From: Allacma fusca
Taxonomy: Eukaryota; Arthropoda; Collembola; Symphypleona; Sminthuridae
DNA length: 64,000 nucleotides
Direction of reading: 5' to 3'
Assembly: GCA_947179485.1 (NCBI GenBank)
Contig: OX359246.1
Location: forward strand, 12,772,001-12,836,000
Shown here: piece after piece, positions 27,597-39,886 of the stretch
How the letters are laid out: every line of letters starts with the position of its first letter
How positions within the stretch are numbered: the stretch's first letter is position 1
Position numbers and translations under genes: made by a program
The notes under the pieces: model-generated
What the model was told of the DNA's origin: nothing
Databases searched by the model: none
Seen by the model: the letters and a program-made list of their open reading frames with translations, nothing else

Positions 27597-27740
27597 AGTT
27601 CCATGAAATTGCATTTATGTATATTTTAGTCTACAGTTAAAACAGTCCATCCACTCCTACAAAGGGCGGACGCCATGGTTCAAACATACTTCTGCCGATG
27701 CTAATGTCATCACAATATAAATTGCAACTAAAAGCTTTCA

Positions 27741-29100
27741 CTAAATACCAACCAAGAGGTTGCTGATGCTTCTCACGACGAAATCCAGAAATACAGGTGA
27801 GGTTTCCCTTTCAATTGTGTGAAACTCACCAACTTTGATACCCACCACGGAAATGGCTGAGGTTCGTTTGTAGCACCAGAGGGCTCTTCTGTTAGTCACT
27901 TTGTTTGACATACACCAAAGGACTATTTCGGTTTTTAACAACTTCATACGTTCTGGCAAAGAAAAAGCGTTTCCAAAGCCTGCCACATACGAAGAAGCGG
28001 CATACGCGGACAAACAAATTAGGCATATACCCAAACCAGGGTGGTGAGAAAATGCTCTGATACCAGCATAACCGGCAACGATAGAAATGAGCAACACATT
28101 GAATTTATACACGTATATTGCCGAAGAGTATCCTTGGTTATATATTGTAATCAGTAGTTGTGTTTTAAAGCATTGTGATATACACTGCTCAACGTCCGGG
28201 ACAAGCGTCGCAGTTGTCCTGTTATATATTGACATATAAAGTTAGAAAAAAACAACAAAGCCAAATGTCTCGATTACAAATTTGTGACATGGAATTGAAT
28301 TATTCAGTTAGTCTCACCTCAAGGAGTTAATTTTTTGATGCAAACTTTCGTACGTGTTGTCGAATAACAGTAGAGAGTTATTGAAAAACAGTAAGCAAGA
28401 CATGCCTTGCATGAACGCTGTGTAATATTCTTGTAGAAAAAGAATAATAAATGTTACAGGGTTTTGCAATCGCTTGTTCAGCAGCTGGTAAACATGAAGT
28501 TGATTGCAGAAAGTGGCGAACAGGATTTCCGAAACTATCAGGAATGTCACAACTAAATATGGCAAGAGAATCGTAAATTTGTGCCGAATCGTGAATTTCT
28601 TGACCGGCCGTGAAAGCCATCGTGATCCTGTTAAATTGAAAATAGTTGATTAAATAATGATTATACAATCAAGAAGGGGTCGTCTATGTTAGAGTCACTT
28701 AAATCAGTTGTTAACCTGTCGATTGGGAATTCCAATTTTGTCCCTCGAAACAAGATTTAAAGACGATGGATGTTACCCCGGGTTCCCTAAAAAGTGTAAC
28801 ATATTGAATGACCATTGAATATCCGAATGTCACTGTGTAGAGTGTATGAAGAGCTGTATCAACCGTTGGTGTTACTCCATCGTACACAGCTATTTTTAAA
28901 ATCAAGAAGTACAAGCTAAGGAATACTCGTAAAGCCCCAAAGAGGAAAGCTCCCATGGATATAATGTTTTGCTTTTTATTTCCCAAGCGAAGCTCAATTA
29001 CATCCCCATCTTTCAAAATTAGAACAAGTGGAATAGAATATAATTTGGACGCTGTTTTAAGCATATACAGATAAAGTTTTAGATCTGCTGGGGTCAGCAT
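27741..29100 (-). CDS. Seven-pass chemoreceptor-like gene A (3 exons, intact)
   Basis: Exons on the minus strand: 29100-28716, 28627-28318 and 28218-27741. Junctions are GT-AG with phases 1 and 2, giving 390 residues, the usual size of arthropod gustatory receptors. Hydrophobic segments: two in exon 1 (after IISMGAFLFGALRVF and around LYTVTFGYSMVIQYV), two in exon 2 (LLPYLVVTFLIVSEI and TFIILFLQEYY), and in exon 3 VLLISIVAGYAG, GICLICLSAYAASS and the C-terminal VFLDFVVRSISNLLVGI, seven in all. The C-terminus lacks the classic TYhhhhhQF signature, so membership of the gustatory-receptor superfamily is inferred from size, topology, exon pattern and tandem arrangement. The start at 29100 (MLTPADLK) is chosen because it is shared by all copies. 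Nearly identical to gene B. Confidence 0.72.
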
Positions 29101-30634
29101 TTTCCAAGTATCTCCTGTGTTGGGGAAACTGACAGAGCAAGTGAGGAGGCGGCTATTCAGAGCAAATGAATGCACAAGTTTGTAAACTATTGTTGTGAAG
29201 AGATTATAAATTTAAGACTTATGGATATCTGTGCAATAAATATTATCAGCGAAGCTTGATTACTTCTGCAGTCCAAATATTTAATTAAAAGGGAAGAATA
29301 ATTAACAAATATAAATTATTATAGATGTACTAAAATGTATGTATATTTAACATTATCCTTCAATTTATTACTGAAGTTCTTTAGTTCTGATCTGGAGAGC
29401 TAACATTCTGTATTTTGTATGCTCTGGTTATACTAGACTCTGATCTTAGTCGTAGTTACTGTTCTGAAAGTGTCAAACTTGATTTGCTTATTGAAGTTAC
29501 ATTTTCAGTAGTAATGAATTGAACAAATAATTGCGTTCGTGCAATGTCCACGAAGTATCTAAAACCTTACTAGAAATGTTTTAGCAAGTACCCAACAAGA
29601 CGGTTAGAATATCTAACTGAAAATATTTGTGTAAATCTAATTGTTACGATTTTGATCAATATGGTATATTTACAATGATTAGCCACAATGTGGACGAATG
29701 AATAATTATGTCAAACTGACAGCATGAAAACAGTTGAAAAACTAAATAACAGGAAGGAGTTTGAAATAAATGAATTAGTAATTGAATTAACCCACAATTA
29801 TTTACGAACTTTTAATTGTTTAATTTATTGTTCGTTTTGTAATATTTTGATCCATAGGTTACTGTACATGAGTGAATGGTATGGCTAATAACATTTCTGA
29901 TTTTATTCTCATTTGCCATCATTTCTCTGCAAAACTCAAGTAAACAGCAGGATGGATCCACTTTGGTAAATTTCCGTAATTATCCTGATTTTAAGAGAGG
30001 TAATTAAAGTTGACCGGAATTGAGGGATTTGCTTAAAATTGTGCAATATGATTTTACTATCTCTGATTGTATGACACAAGGGGGGAGGGGCAAGTCATCT
30101 CTTGGTACCTTGTGTCCACGGGTCAATCAATAGTATAACTAATAGCAATTTGTGCAGATTTTCAAAAAATTGAAGCTTTATCGCAGTCTTAACAGGAAAT
30201 AGACAGGAAAAGGTTTATTTGATTCCTGAAAATCAGGAGGGACAGTAGTATAGCCTGTCCCTCCATGACGTTTTCGGGAAGGACAATGTCCCCCCTGTCC
30301 GTCCTTATTCCGGAGTGCCTGATTCCCAACAAACATGAAGCATTTACTCATAACCTGGAAATACGAATATGTATTAAAAACATTTCTGGTAGTTAAATTG
30401 TTTTGACTCTCATTGGTAGGAATTTCCGGTAGCTATTTGATGAGTCTTTTGTTTTGGAATTGTGAACATGAGCGGAAGGACAATTAAGGTTGGAGAACTC
30501 CCTGTAGAAACACAGAGATTGAGAAATTTTAGGTGTTGAACATTGCCTGTGTGTTCTGCCTCGTGCAGCCACTGGGAGACATTTAGGCAACCCAAGTCTT
30601 TCAAAATTCAAATTTCTTCAAATGTTTGTTTGCT
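29101..30634. other. Upstream region of receptor gene A
   Basis: AT-rich sequence upstream of gene A, shared with the equivalent region of gene B. The promoter should lie here. No further exon is recognised. Confidence 0.4.
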
Positions 30635-30880
30635 CCGTCATATATGTACACAGCTTCAAAATAAAAATAGATGCTAAGGAATACTCGAAAAACCCCATAC
30701 AGGAAATCCTCCTTGGCAGTAATAATTTTCCGAAGCAAAGCACAACTGCATCCTTGTCTTTCAGACTAAGGTCAAGTCGAATTAAATGCAATTTTGAAGC
30801 TATTTCAAGCAAATGTAGATGAAGTTTTACAACTGCCTAGGTCAACATGTTCAAAATATCTCCTGTATTTTGCTTTCCAT
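30635..30880 (-). pseudogene. Relic of chemoreceptor exon 1
   Basis: The minus-strand translation retains LEIASKLHLIRLDLSLKDKD, clearly related to LEIASKTYLIPLDLSLNDGD in gene C, but the frame decays soon after and no downstream exons follow. It lies at the edge of the duplicated block. Confidence 0.7.
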
Positions 30881-31029
30881 TGATAATACCCGACTCTTAT
30901 ATTTGTCCTAGTTAAGCCATTTGTCATTTGTATTGGTAAATACAATATTCCTGCAATAATTAAATACTATTATTTTAACTTAATTGTAACTCTGTAATAA
31001 TTGACTGCGGAAAATGGACACCAGTAGTT

Positions 31030-31290
31030 TATGGTCAGTGACGTGCTGGGAAGAAGCATTCTAGTCTCAATCAATAAGTATATACAAGCAAAGGAAACAA
31101 GCCCCATACAGAAAATTTCACATGGAAAATATCTTTAGATTTTTAGTCCCGAAACAAAATTCAACTGCCTCGCCGTCTTTTAAACTCATTTCAAGTGGAA
31201 TTTTATTTAACTTTGATGCTATTTTCATCAAATACTGTATAAATAAAGATTCACATATGATGGAATCAGTACGTTTAAAGTATCTGTATG
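31030..31290 (-). pseudogene. Second relic of chemoreceptor exon 1
   Basis: Reading the minus strand around 31,100-31,240 gives residues of the form IASKLNKIPLEMSLKDGEAV, matching exon 1 of the intact genes. There is no usable start, and the following exons are missing. Confidence 0.65.
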
Positions 31291-31429
31291 ATTTTATGCT
31301 TTGATACTACTAGAAAGTTATCGTGGTTCCAGTGGGGCCTGAAGCAAACAGTTCTGAGAGCATCGAACTTGGTTCGCTTATTGAAATTATGTTTATAGTT
31401 GTGATTCTTGGGATGGAATTAAATTAAAT

Positions 31430-32215
31430 ATAAGCTAGTGGGCACGATACGTTTCCGCACAGGGCCTTTCAAGGCAAGATATTACATTGCTGTTCACCTT
31501 TTGATAGAAACATCCGAGAATTTTGGCTTAAAATATGGTGTGCTGTGAAAAACAGGAAATTTTAAATTGTTGTAAACGGAAATGTGTCCACACAATTTTT
31601 TCTCATAAATTGAGAGTCTGTTCTTATACTGAAATCCTTACACTGAGGGTAATTTCCACCGCGGCAAAATGTTCCTTCCTTGGAAAAGTAAGCTTTTAGT
31701 AAGCGTAACAGTTTGACCATTTCCCATGACCACTTTATTTTATTTTCCATCTTATTAGGACCTGTAACAAAAACCAATGCGAGATTGATGGTGTGGTCTA
31801 ATATAGGGAGATTTAAGACTTTTTTTCATGGCTAAGGAGGTATCACCTGAGAATTTAATTGTTACAAAAACTACGTATTTAATACCAACCTAGAGGTTGT
31901 TCTTGCCTCTCACAGCAAAAATCCAGAAATATAGGAGAATATTTCCGTTCGATTTTGTGGATTCCATTTTTTTTTACAATTACACAATGGACCTGATCCG
32001 TTTGAGTCACCGGAGGGCTCTTCTGCTGATCCGTTCATTTGACCTACAACAAAGGGTTAGGTCCGATTTTTACAACTTCCTGTATTCTGTGATAACCCTT
32101 GTGATCCTGTTAAATTTCAACTATTTGTTTTACTTACTTTTGTTAGACGCACAGCGATCAAAAATACTCCAAAATAGTCATTTAAGCGAGAAATACTTAC
32201 GCAAACTTAAATAAC
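31430..32215 (-). pseudogene. Relic of chemoreceptor exon 3 plus duplicated blocks
   Basis: Positions about 31,877-32,085 on the minus strand correspond to the exon 3 end of genes A and B (the AAATACCAACC...AGAGGTTG and GGGCTCTTCTG landmarks are kept), with insertions and frame breaks. The left part (31,430-31,696) repeats 23,638-23,905. Confidence 0.65.
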
Positions 32216-32761
32216 AAACTTCACCTTTATAGACAAAGGTTAGGATAGCGCAGAGAGATTCACAAGTTTCACCTTGACTCTGTGACTTCAGAACGGCAAT
32301 TGACTTGATGACGAAATTGCGGTTAGAATTCCTGCACGAGGTTCCATATCATTCGTGTCCCCTATGAACATGCCCATATAAAAAGCAACCATACAAAACA
32401 CGCGATTTGCCAATTTTTCTACACATTTGTTTCCAGTTTTATATCATTTGTCTTATAGACCCATGTCAGGAATAATTGCAATCATCATTTTGAAAATCAT
32501 GAAGCAAAGACCTTTGTAGGATTTTAAAATTTTAAAATATTTGTTCCCGACTAAAATTTTCCGACTAAATATGAGTTTCTGTACTTTTCATGTATCTCTG
32601 AACGCTCTGTCGGTCCTAAAAATATTTCGAGAAACTGCATTGATAGATAATTTTAATGGGATCGTTTTGAGCCTATATCATTTTCCCAAGTCAAAAATAG
32701 CCAAACAGGTCTCAGGAACTATAATAATTGTATGGCAAAGCTAAGGACCTCAAAAAGTAAA
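32086..32761. repeat. Duplicated block, copy 2 (partner at 24.28-24.96 kb)
   Basis: Near-identical partner of 24,279-24,957, with small indels. Together with the paired blocks at 23.6 and 31.4 kb it marks an older duplication within the receptor cluster, about 7.8 kb offset, distinct from the 6,106-bp one. Confidence 0.8.
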
Positions 32762-33705
32762 GTTCCACATTTTAGTTGTTTTGAGTTGGAAAAATGATAT
32801 CACGCTTAAATGAATCCCTTTGAAATTTGGAAAAGAGAGCGTTTTGGCAGACAATTCACGAGAAAATGACCAGCAAAAACGCATTGCTGGTGATGGTGAA
32901 TTTCCTAAGCCTTGCTCTCTGTATTTACCGGCCATGCCCACAATTTTCAAGTTAGGAACCTGCTGAATAGCTTGTCTGAAATCCAATGAAAGTTAATGAA
33001 TCCATGAAATCCAATGAATACATAAGTATCTCAGAATTTGAGCATACAAAGAATAAATGCAGTGTGTAATTTTTAGAAATACGGTGCTCTTTATTACCGA
33101 AAGAACGCGATGTTTTAAGCAATGCCCCCTGTTACCCCAAAATACATACAGGTTGCTAAGCAATTCTCTGACCCACTGAAGGATTTCAACGACATCCAAT
33201 AATTCTTAAGACATTTTTGGTAATCTTTTCCAGAATTTGCATTCATTTTACTACTCGCATTAAGAATCTCAAATAACTGTAGCAAAGATAGTCATAGTAA
33301 ACCCCGTATCATATATGACATATTTGAACCGTTTCCAAAGCTCTAAAAGCCGAATTTACAAAATAGACCGGCGTTAACCCCTTCTCTTCATTTCGAGAGA
33401 TCAGTAAAGACTCAAACTAGCTAGTAGTTTCTCCTGGATGGTAGCGCTGGGTTTTGGTATTTGTAAAGGGGCAAGTTTTTGTTAAAGGGATCTATGAAGT
33501 TTAGGAATAATGGGAACTTTTAGATGCAACTCATTAGGTTATGGATAACTGATTTAACGTATAGACAGCGGTTATAACAAGCACTTTATTACAACTTCTC
33601 TATGAATTATGATGTCACTATTCAACAATACATACATATGTCTTCGAAGCCCACACGCTCTGTGAACCTGCGCGAAAACAGGATAAAATATTCTTAATGC
33701 TAGTT
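32762..33705. other. Spacer before duplicated receptor block 2
   Basis: No supported exon on either strand. Its right edge at about 33,706 is the breakpoint of the 6.1-kb duplication. Confidence 0.4.
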
Positions 33706-33846
33706 ACCATGAAATTGCATTTATGTATATTTTAGTCTACAGTTAAAACAGTCCATCCACTCTAACAACGGGCGGACTCCATGGTTCAAACATACTTCTG
33801 CCGATGCCCATGTCATCACAATATAAATTGCAACTAAAAGCTTTCA

Positions 33847-35206
33847 TTAAATACCAACCAAGAGGTTGCTGATGCTTCTCACGACGAAATCCAGAAATAC
33901 AGGTGAGGTTTCCCTTTCAATTGTGTGGAACTCACCAACTTTGATACCCACCACGGAAATGGCTGAGATTCGCTTGTAGCACCAGAGGGCTCTTCTGTTA
34001 GTCACTTTGTTTGACATACACCAAAGGACTATTTCGGTTTTTAACAACTTCATACGTTCTGGCAAAGAAAAAGCGTTTCCAAAGCCTGCCACATACGAAG
34101 AAGCGGCATACGCGGACAAACAAATTAGGCATATACCCAAACCAGGGTGGTGAGAAAATGCTCTGATACCAGCATAACCGGCGACGATAGAAATGAGCAA
34201 CACATTGAATTTATACACGTATATTGCCGAAGAGCATCCTTGGTTATATATTGTAATCAGTAGTTGTGTTTTAAAGCATTGTGATATACACTTCTCAACG
34301 TCCGGGACAAGCGTCGCAGTTGTCCTGTTATATATTGACATATAAAGATAGAAAATAACAACAAAGCCAAATATCTCTATTACAAATTTGTGACACGGAA
34401 TTGAATTATTCAGTTAGTCTCACCTCAAGAAATTAATTTTTTCATGCAAATTTTCATCCGTGTTGTCGAATAACAGTAGAGAGTTATTGAAAAACAGTAA
34501 GCAAGACATGCCTTGCATGAACGCTGTGTAATATTCTTGTAGAAAAAGAATAATAAATGTTACAGGGTTTTGCAATCGCTTGTTCAGCAGCTGGTAAACA
34601 TGAAGTTGATTGCAGAAAGTGGCGAACAGGATTTCCGAAACTATCAGGAATGTCACAACTAAATATGGCAAGAGAATCGTAAATTTGTGCCGAATCGTGA
34701 ATTTCTTGACCGGCCGTGAAAGCCATCGTGATCCTGTTAAATTGAAAATAGTTGATTAAATAATGATTATACAATCAAGAAGGGGTCGTCTATGTTAGAG
34801 TCACTTAAATCAGTTGTTAACCTGTCGATTGGGAATTCCAATTTTGTCCCTCGAAACAAGATTTAAAGACGATGGATGTTACCCCGGGTTCCCTAAAAAG
34901 TGTAACATATTGAATGACCATTGAATATCCGAATGTCACTGTGTAGAGTGTATGAAGAGCTGTATCAACCGTTGGTGTTACTCCATCGTACACAGCTATT
35001 TTTAAAATCAAGAAGTACAAGCTAAGGAATACTCGTAAAGCCCCAAAGAGGAAAGCTCCCATGGATATAATGTTTTGCTTTTTATTTCCCAAGCGAAGTT
35101 CAATTACACCCCCATCTTTCAAAATTAGAACAAGTGGAATAGAATATAATTTGGACGCTGTTTTAAGCATATACAGATAAAGTTTTAGATCTGCTGGGGT
35201 CAGCAT
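33847..35206 (-). CDS. Seven-pass chemoreceptor-like gene B (3 exons, intact)
   Basis: Exons on the minus strand: 35206-34822, 34733-34424 and 34324-33847, exactly 6,106 bp from those of gene A with the same junctions and phases, 390 residues. It differs from A at only a handful of residues: one in exon 1 (D to G before VIELR), about five near the end of exon 2, and three in exon 3 (including the change from VEQC to VEKC and the change of Y to C in the YNQG segment). The stop codon is TAA instead of TAG. Topology and family argument are as for gene A. The near-identity of coding and flanking DNA implies a recent duplication or gene conversion. Confidence 0.72.
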
Positions 35207-36399
35207 TTTCCAAGTATCTCCTGTGTTGGGGAAACTGACAGAGCAAGTGAGGAGGCGGCTATTCAGAGAAAATGAATGCACAAGTTTGTAAACTATTGTT
35301 GGGAAGAGATAATAAATTTAAGACTAATGAATATCTGTGCAATAAATATTATCAGCGAAGCTTGATTACTTCTGCAGTCCAAATATTTAATTAAAAGGGA
35401 AGAATAATTAACAAATATAAATTATTATAGATGTATTAAAACGTATGTATATTTAACATTATCCTTCAATTTATTACTGAAGTTCTTTAGTTCTTATCTG
35501 GAGAGCTAACATTCTGTGTTTTGTATGCTCTGGATATACTAGACTCTGATCTTAGTCGTAGTTACTGTTCTGAAAATGTCAAACTTGATTTGCTTATTGA
35601 AGTTACATTTTCAGTAGTAGTGAATTGAACAAATAATTGCGTTCGTGCAATGTCCACGAAGTATCTAAAACCTTACTAGAAAAGTTTTAGCAAGTACCCA
35701 ACAAGACGGTTAGAATATCTAACTGAAAATTATTTGTGGAAATCTAATTGTTTCGATTTTGATCAATATGGTATATTTACAATAATTAGCCACAATTTGG
35801 ACGAATGAATAATTATGTAAAACTGACACCATTAAAACAGTTGAAAAACTAATTAACAGCAATGAGTTTGAAATAAATGAATTAATAATTGAATTAACCA
35901 ACAATTATTTACGAACTTTTAATTGTTTAATTTGTTGTTTGTTTCGGAATATTTGTATCCATAGGTTACTGTGCATGAGTGAATGGTATGGCTAATAACA
36001 TTTCTGGTTTTAGACTCATTTGACATCATTTCTCTGCAAACCACTCAAATAAACAGCAGGATGGATCCACTTTGGTAAATTTCCGTAATTATCCTGATTT
36101 TAAGAGAGGTAATTAATGGTGACCGGAATTGAGGGATTTTCTCAAAATTGTGGAATATGATGATTTTACTATCTTTGGTTGTATGACACAAGGGTCAGGA
36201 GTAAGTCATCGCTTGGTACCTTGTGTCCACGGGTCAATCAGTATTAATCATTTTTCTATGTTCAGTTGATCGATTAGCCTTTCTATGTAATCAGGTTGTC
36301 TAGAGTTCATTTAAACCATTTGCTTTCAGGTCAACTGGCCTCCCCATTTTTGCCCCACGTAACAACAGTTAAATATGCATAATTGGTGCAATGTCAGTT

Positions 36400-36500
36400 T
36401 CTTGAAAGATAGAATGACAATAGAATTTCCAAATACCAACGTGAGGAGTGTATGAAGACCGACATCATATACTGAGGGTGCTTTCGCTTTTTAAATACAA
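36400..36500 (-). pseudogene. Short relic of chemoreceptor exon 1
   Basis: The string around GAGGAGTGTATGAAGACCG matches the exon-1 stretch GTAGAGTGTATGAAGAGCTG of genes A and B, in the same orientation but with no open frame. Confidence 0.5.
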
Positions 36501-37019
36501 CTAATAGCAATTTGTGCAGATTTTTAAAAAATTGAAGCTTTATCGCAGTCTTTAGTCTTAACAGCAAAAAGTCAGGAAAAGGCTAAATTTGATTCTTGAA
36601 GTAAGTGGGAGGGACAGTAGTATAGCCTGTTCCTCCATGACGTTTTCGGGAAGGACAATGTCCCCCCTGTCCCACCTTATTCCGGAGTGCCTGATTCCTA
36701 ACAAACATGAAGCATTTACTCATAACCTTGAAATACGAATATATATTAAAAACATTTCTGGTAGTTAAATTGTTTTGACTCTCATTGGTAGGAATTTCCG
36801 GTAGCTATTTGATGAGTCTTTTGTGTTGGAATTGTGAACATGAGCGGAAGGACAATTAAGGTTGGAGAACTCCCTGTAGAAACACAGAGATTGAGAAATT
36901 TTAGGTGTTGAACATTGCCTGTGTGTTCTGCCTCGTGCCTCCACTGGGAGACATTTAGGCAACCCAAGTCTTTCAAAATTCAAATTTCTTATGTTTGTTT
37001 GCTCCGTCATATATGTGGG

Positions 37020-37186
37020 GTATGTCGATTGAAAATGCCCTGCAGTATTTGCCCGCCCAGCTGAAAATGCCCAAAATGCCTGCCCACATGCCCAACAACT
37101 GGGCATGTGAGCAGCTTTTGAAATTCCCTGATTTTGGGCATTTTGGGCAGGGCAAGTTGGGCATTTTGGCATTTTCACGGCACTAA
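37020..37186. repeat. ATGCCC-rich inverted repeat
   Basis: About 165 bp with GAAAATGCCC words on the left and GGGCATTTT words on the right, forming an imperfect palindrome. It is related to the ends of the candidate element at 26.54-27.60 kb and may be an internally deleted copy. Confidence 0.55.
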
Positions 37187-38377
37187 AATTGGATTACCAG
37201 CATATATTCAGAATATCCCTCCAAATGCATGAAAGCGCAGCCAAGGAAAAGTTACAAATGTGAATGTCTGGTTATTCGCTTCTTCGCGTATATTTTAATG
37301 GCAAAAACACTCAAATCAATTTAATTTCATTGACATGAGGTGATATCATTTATCACTCCTATGAAAATAAATTTCTATGTAAACAATAATATGAAATAAA
37401 TTTACATATGCGTCACTGACGGGCGGGCAGAAGTACTATTTTCTTTTGAAGTACGAACTCCTAAAGTAAAAATCTGATGGTAATGGATCAGTCAAAATTT
37501 AAATGGGTGATGTAGCTGAATTTTATACTCATTTTATTCTACATCACTATTGTCTGCAGTTTGCAACTATCAGCCAAAAATGGCTCGAGTAGAAACCAGT
37601 ATACATCCTCCATACGGGTCCCCCAAATATTGTTGTTTGTAGTTTTATGGTGTATATCTGTAAAACAATTACCGTTATTACCGTATGGGTTCAAATTTTA
37701 ACCGAAAAGACATTTCTGATCACAGTAATATACATACATGCATAGGGGTATGTGAATATTCCCAGGATGGTGGAAGTTCATCTTACATCATTTGCAGTTT
37801 GGAAAAATAGTTCCTAGAATATTTTAATTTATAGCCGTATCGTGTGCTGTACGGGTGTTTCACAAATTGTAATGTTCAATATGACCTATGGTATCCAAAC
37901 GTATTTCATTACCGGTCGAATTAACCTCGTCAAAATAATGACATACAGAATAAAATTTTCAAGATAATTTCGAACGCTTTTTCTCCGAAATTACAAAGAA
38001 ATTTTCAAATTCATTGTCAAATTGTATAGGTTTCATTGTATTTAGTTTCATGTTCATATAGTGATGCCTTAAGCATTTACAAGAAATCGAATTATTTATC
38101 AATTCTTATACTTAAATTTAAGACTACGGCTTTAACTGACTTACTAAGACAAATTTAATATGCATTTTAATGTCACCGCTAGATGTGACTGTTAGCAAAA
38201 GTAATCGTAATCCTAGTTGTCATTAAATTGCATTTATGCATATGTTAGTCCACACTTAAAGTAGTCAACCCTCTCGTACAATGGGAATACTCCTAGCTTT
38301 AATATATGATTCTGCTGATGTTCATGTCATCACAATATAAATTGTAATAATCACATATAATATAAACTAAAAGTTGT
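37187..38377. other. 3' flank of chemoreceptor gene C
   Basis: No gene recognised. The last 160 bp (from about 38,218) match the 3' flanks of genes A and B, confirming that the sequence just to the right is the end of a third receptor gene. Confidence 0.5.
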
Positions 38378-38442
38378 CTATTTAACACCAAGCAGTAGAT
38401 TGCTGATGTTTCTCACAGCGAAATCCAGATACGCAGGTGAGG
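38378..38442 (-). pseudogene. Chemoreceptor gene C, 3' end of exon 3 (cut off by Polinton)
   Basis: Minus strand from the target duplication to the TAG at 38380-38378. It encodes the last C-terminal residues, ending DFAVRNISNLLLGVK, aligned with DFVVRSISNLLVGI of genes A and B. The rest of the gene is at 62,657-63,954, separated by 24.2 kb of Polinton. Allowing for the 6-bp duplication, the reading frame on both sides is undamaged apart from the insertion itself. Confidence 0.85.
38437..38442. repeat. Polinton target-site duplication, left (GTGAGG)
   Basis: GTGAGG directly before the element's first base. The same hexamer follows the last base at 62,657-62,662. The uninterrupted site is seen in genes A and B as CAGGTGAGGTTTCCC. 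Six bases is the Polinton/Maverick standard. Confidence 0.95.
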
Positions 38443-38580
38443 AGTAGTTAGGTTTGGATACCCTTTTTTAGGACGTGTCGGTGGATGGGATTTTTTTACC
38501 CGTTAGTCGGATAGGAATTTTTAGCATGGTCCTATCCTTTAACATGTGTGTGTGTTAAAGGATAGGAAGAAGGATGCTTG
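38443..38580 (+). repeat. Polinton left terminal inverted repeat
   Basis: About 138 bp matching the reverse complement of 62,487-62,656 with a few substitutions and one length difference. It contains an internal palindrome: CCTATCCTTTAACA (38531-38544) and TGTTAAAGGATAGG (38553-38566), a perfect 14-bp stem with an 8-bp loop. Confidence 0.9.
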
Positions 38581-38954
38581 GGCCGAACGCTGGAAAAACA
38601 GGGGGTAGTACAATAAATTTGTGCTGCTTCCTTCAGCGTTCGGGTCCTTTAAGGGCGGAGATGCAGTAAATCACTGCAAAGGGTCTTAACGCTGAGTACT
38701 CTGCAGGGATGACATTTATTGCACAGAAGTGCAGCTGCATGAGTACTCAACGACAAATTTTTAATTAAGCATGAACTTTTGAGTGTGGGAAAAATGCAAC
38801 GGATAATTTTAGGAAAATCACTTGGGGAGAGGAGATTTCTTATGTGAATGATATGTATAAATTTAGTTTAACCTTGTGATTGGAGTGGAGCGGGTCCAGA
38901 AAAATATTTAGATAGTTGTGAAAAAATATTGTAGTTGTTTACAACATTAATTGC

Positions 38955-39420
38955 TCAGATATCTGGTGATATTATATGTCAAATTGGTTACTGTGAGCAG
39001 ATTAAAAATCTGCGTTTAAGTAAGCTAGCGAACTTGAAAGAAATAACTTAGGTAAAAAACGGAGTTTGAAAACTGCAACATTGAAGTTCTTTTCGGAAAG
39101 AAACAAAGAACTTTTGTTAATTTACTTGGGTGTCCGGTGGTATTTATATATGCGTTTGGTTATTGTGAACCGAGTAAAATCTGGGGGCCAAAAACACTTC
39201 AGAACTTGAAAGAACTGGGAAAATTAACGAACTTGAAAGAAAGAACTTAAGGAAAAGACTGAATTTGAAAAGTGCAATTAAAGTTCTTTTTGGAAAGACA
39301 ATAATGAACTTTAGTTTATTTACTTAGATGTCCTGTGGTATTTATGTGTCTGGTTATTGTGAGCAGAGCAAAATCTGGGTTAAAAAACTTTTGAACTTGA
39401 TAAGAACGGAGGAAAAATTG
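38955..39420. repeat. Degenerate tandem repeat, 175-200 bp period
   Basis: Two and a half diverged copies. Each contains GGTATTTAT, a TTGGTTA/CTGGTTATTGTGA segment, AAATCTG, GAACTTGAAAGAA, and AAAGTTCTTTTTGGAAAGA-like sequence. Breakpoints fall near 39,141 and 39,339. No coding frame is shared by the copies. Confidence 0.75.
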
Positions 39421-39500
39421 TGAATTCAGTGAATATAAAATCCTGCTCAGGAAGATAAAATATGGGATCCTATTCAAAGGTTGGGAATTGTAGTATTTAT

Positions 39501-39608
39501 TTTTTAGCACGAAAATGTGCACTTTAATTTTTAGCACGAAAATGTGCACTTTAATTTTTAGCACGAAAATGTGCACTTTAATTTTTAGCACTAAAATGTG
39601 TCTTGAAC
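39501..39608. repeat. 27-bp tandem repeat, four copies
   Basis: A unit TTTTTAGCACGAAAATGTGC followed by ACTTTAA is repeated four times, the last copy diverged. The period is divisible by three, so the minus strand reads as a repeated peptide; this is not taken as a gene. Confidence 0.9.
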
Positions 39609-39886
39609 AATAATGACCGAGTAAATAGAAGTAGTCTCTGTTGAGAATTTTCAATTTTGAGAAGTTGAAATACTTTAGTAGCGGTGACGGGAGAGAGATT
39701 GGCAGGATTTCAAGCTGTAGCTTGTACACATGGATCTAATGGCTTACTTCGGGAGTGGCTAATTGACATCGGGCTCAATTAGTAGCTCGAACAATTTCCC
39801 CAGTTCATTTCACAGCTCCCAATCCACTTTCTGTGTACAGCATCTTACAATTGTTATTTATCGCACTGCTCCTGGGTTGTATGTGC

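Larger units (their letters stand above)
27600..30640. repeat. Segmental duplication, copy 1 (partner 33.7-37.0 kb)
   Basis: The block from about 27,600 (CCATGAAATTGCATTTATG) through the receptor gene to about 30,640 recurs from about 33,706 to 37,012. The offset is exactly 6,106 bp across all three receptor exons and changes by small indels beyond them. The noncoding flanks are also conserved, so this is a DNA-level tandem duplication and recent. Confidence 0.9.
33706..37012. repeat. Segmental duplication, copy 2 (partner 27.6-30.6 kb)
   Basis: Second copy of the receptor-bearing block. Relative to copy 1 it carries an additional receptor relic near 36.40-36.50 kb and ends next to an ATGCCC-rich inverted repeat at 37.02 kb. 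Confidence 0.9.

Noticed and set aside
30622-30822. Plus-strand 66-codon frame
   Set aside because: Antisense shadow of a decayed chemoreceptor exon 1.
39316-39729. 137-codon minus frame with repeated LKIKVHIFV
   Set aside because: Caused by the 27-bp tandem repeat. No start context or domain.
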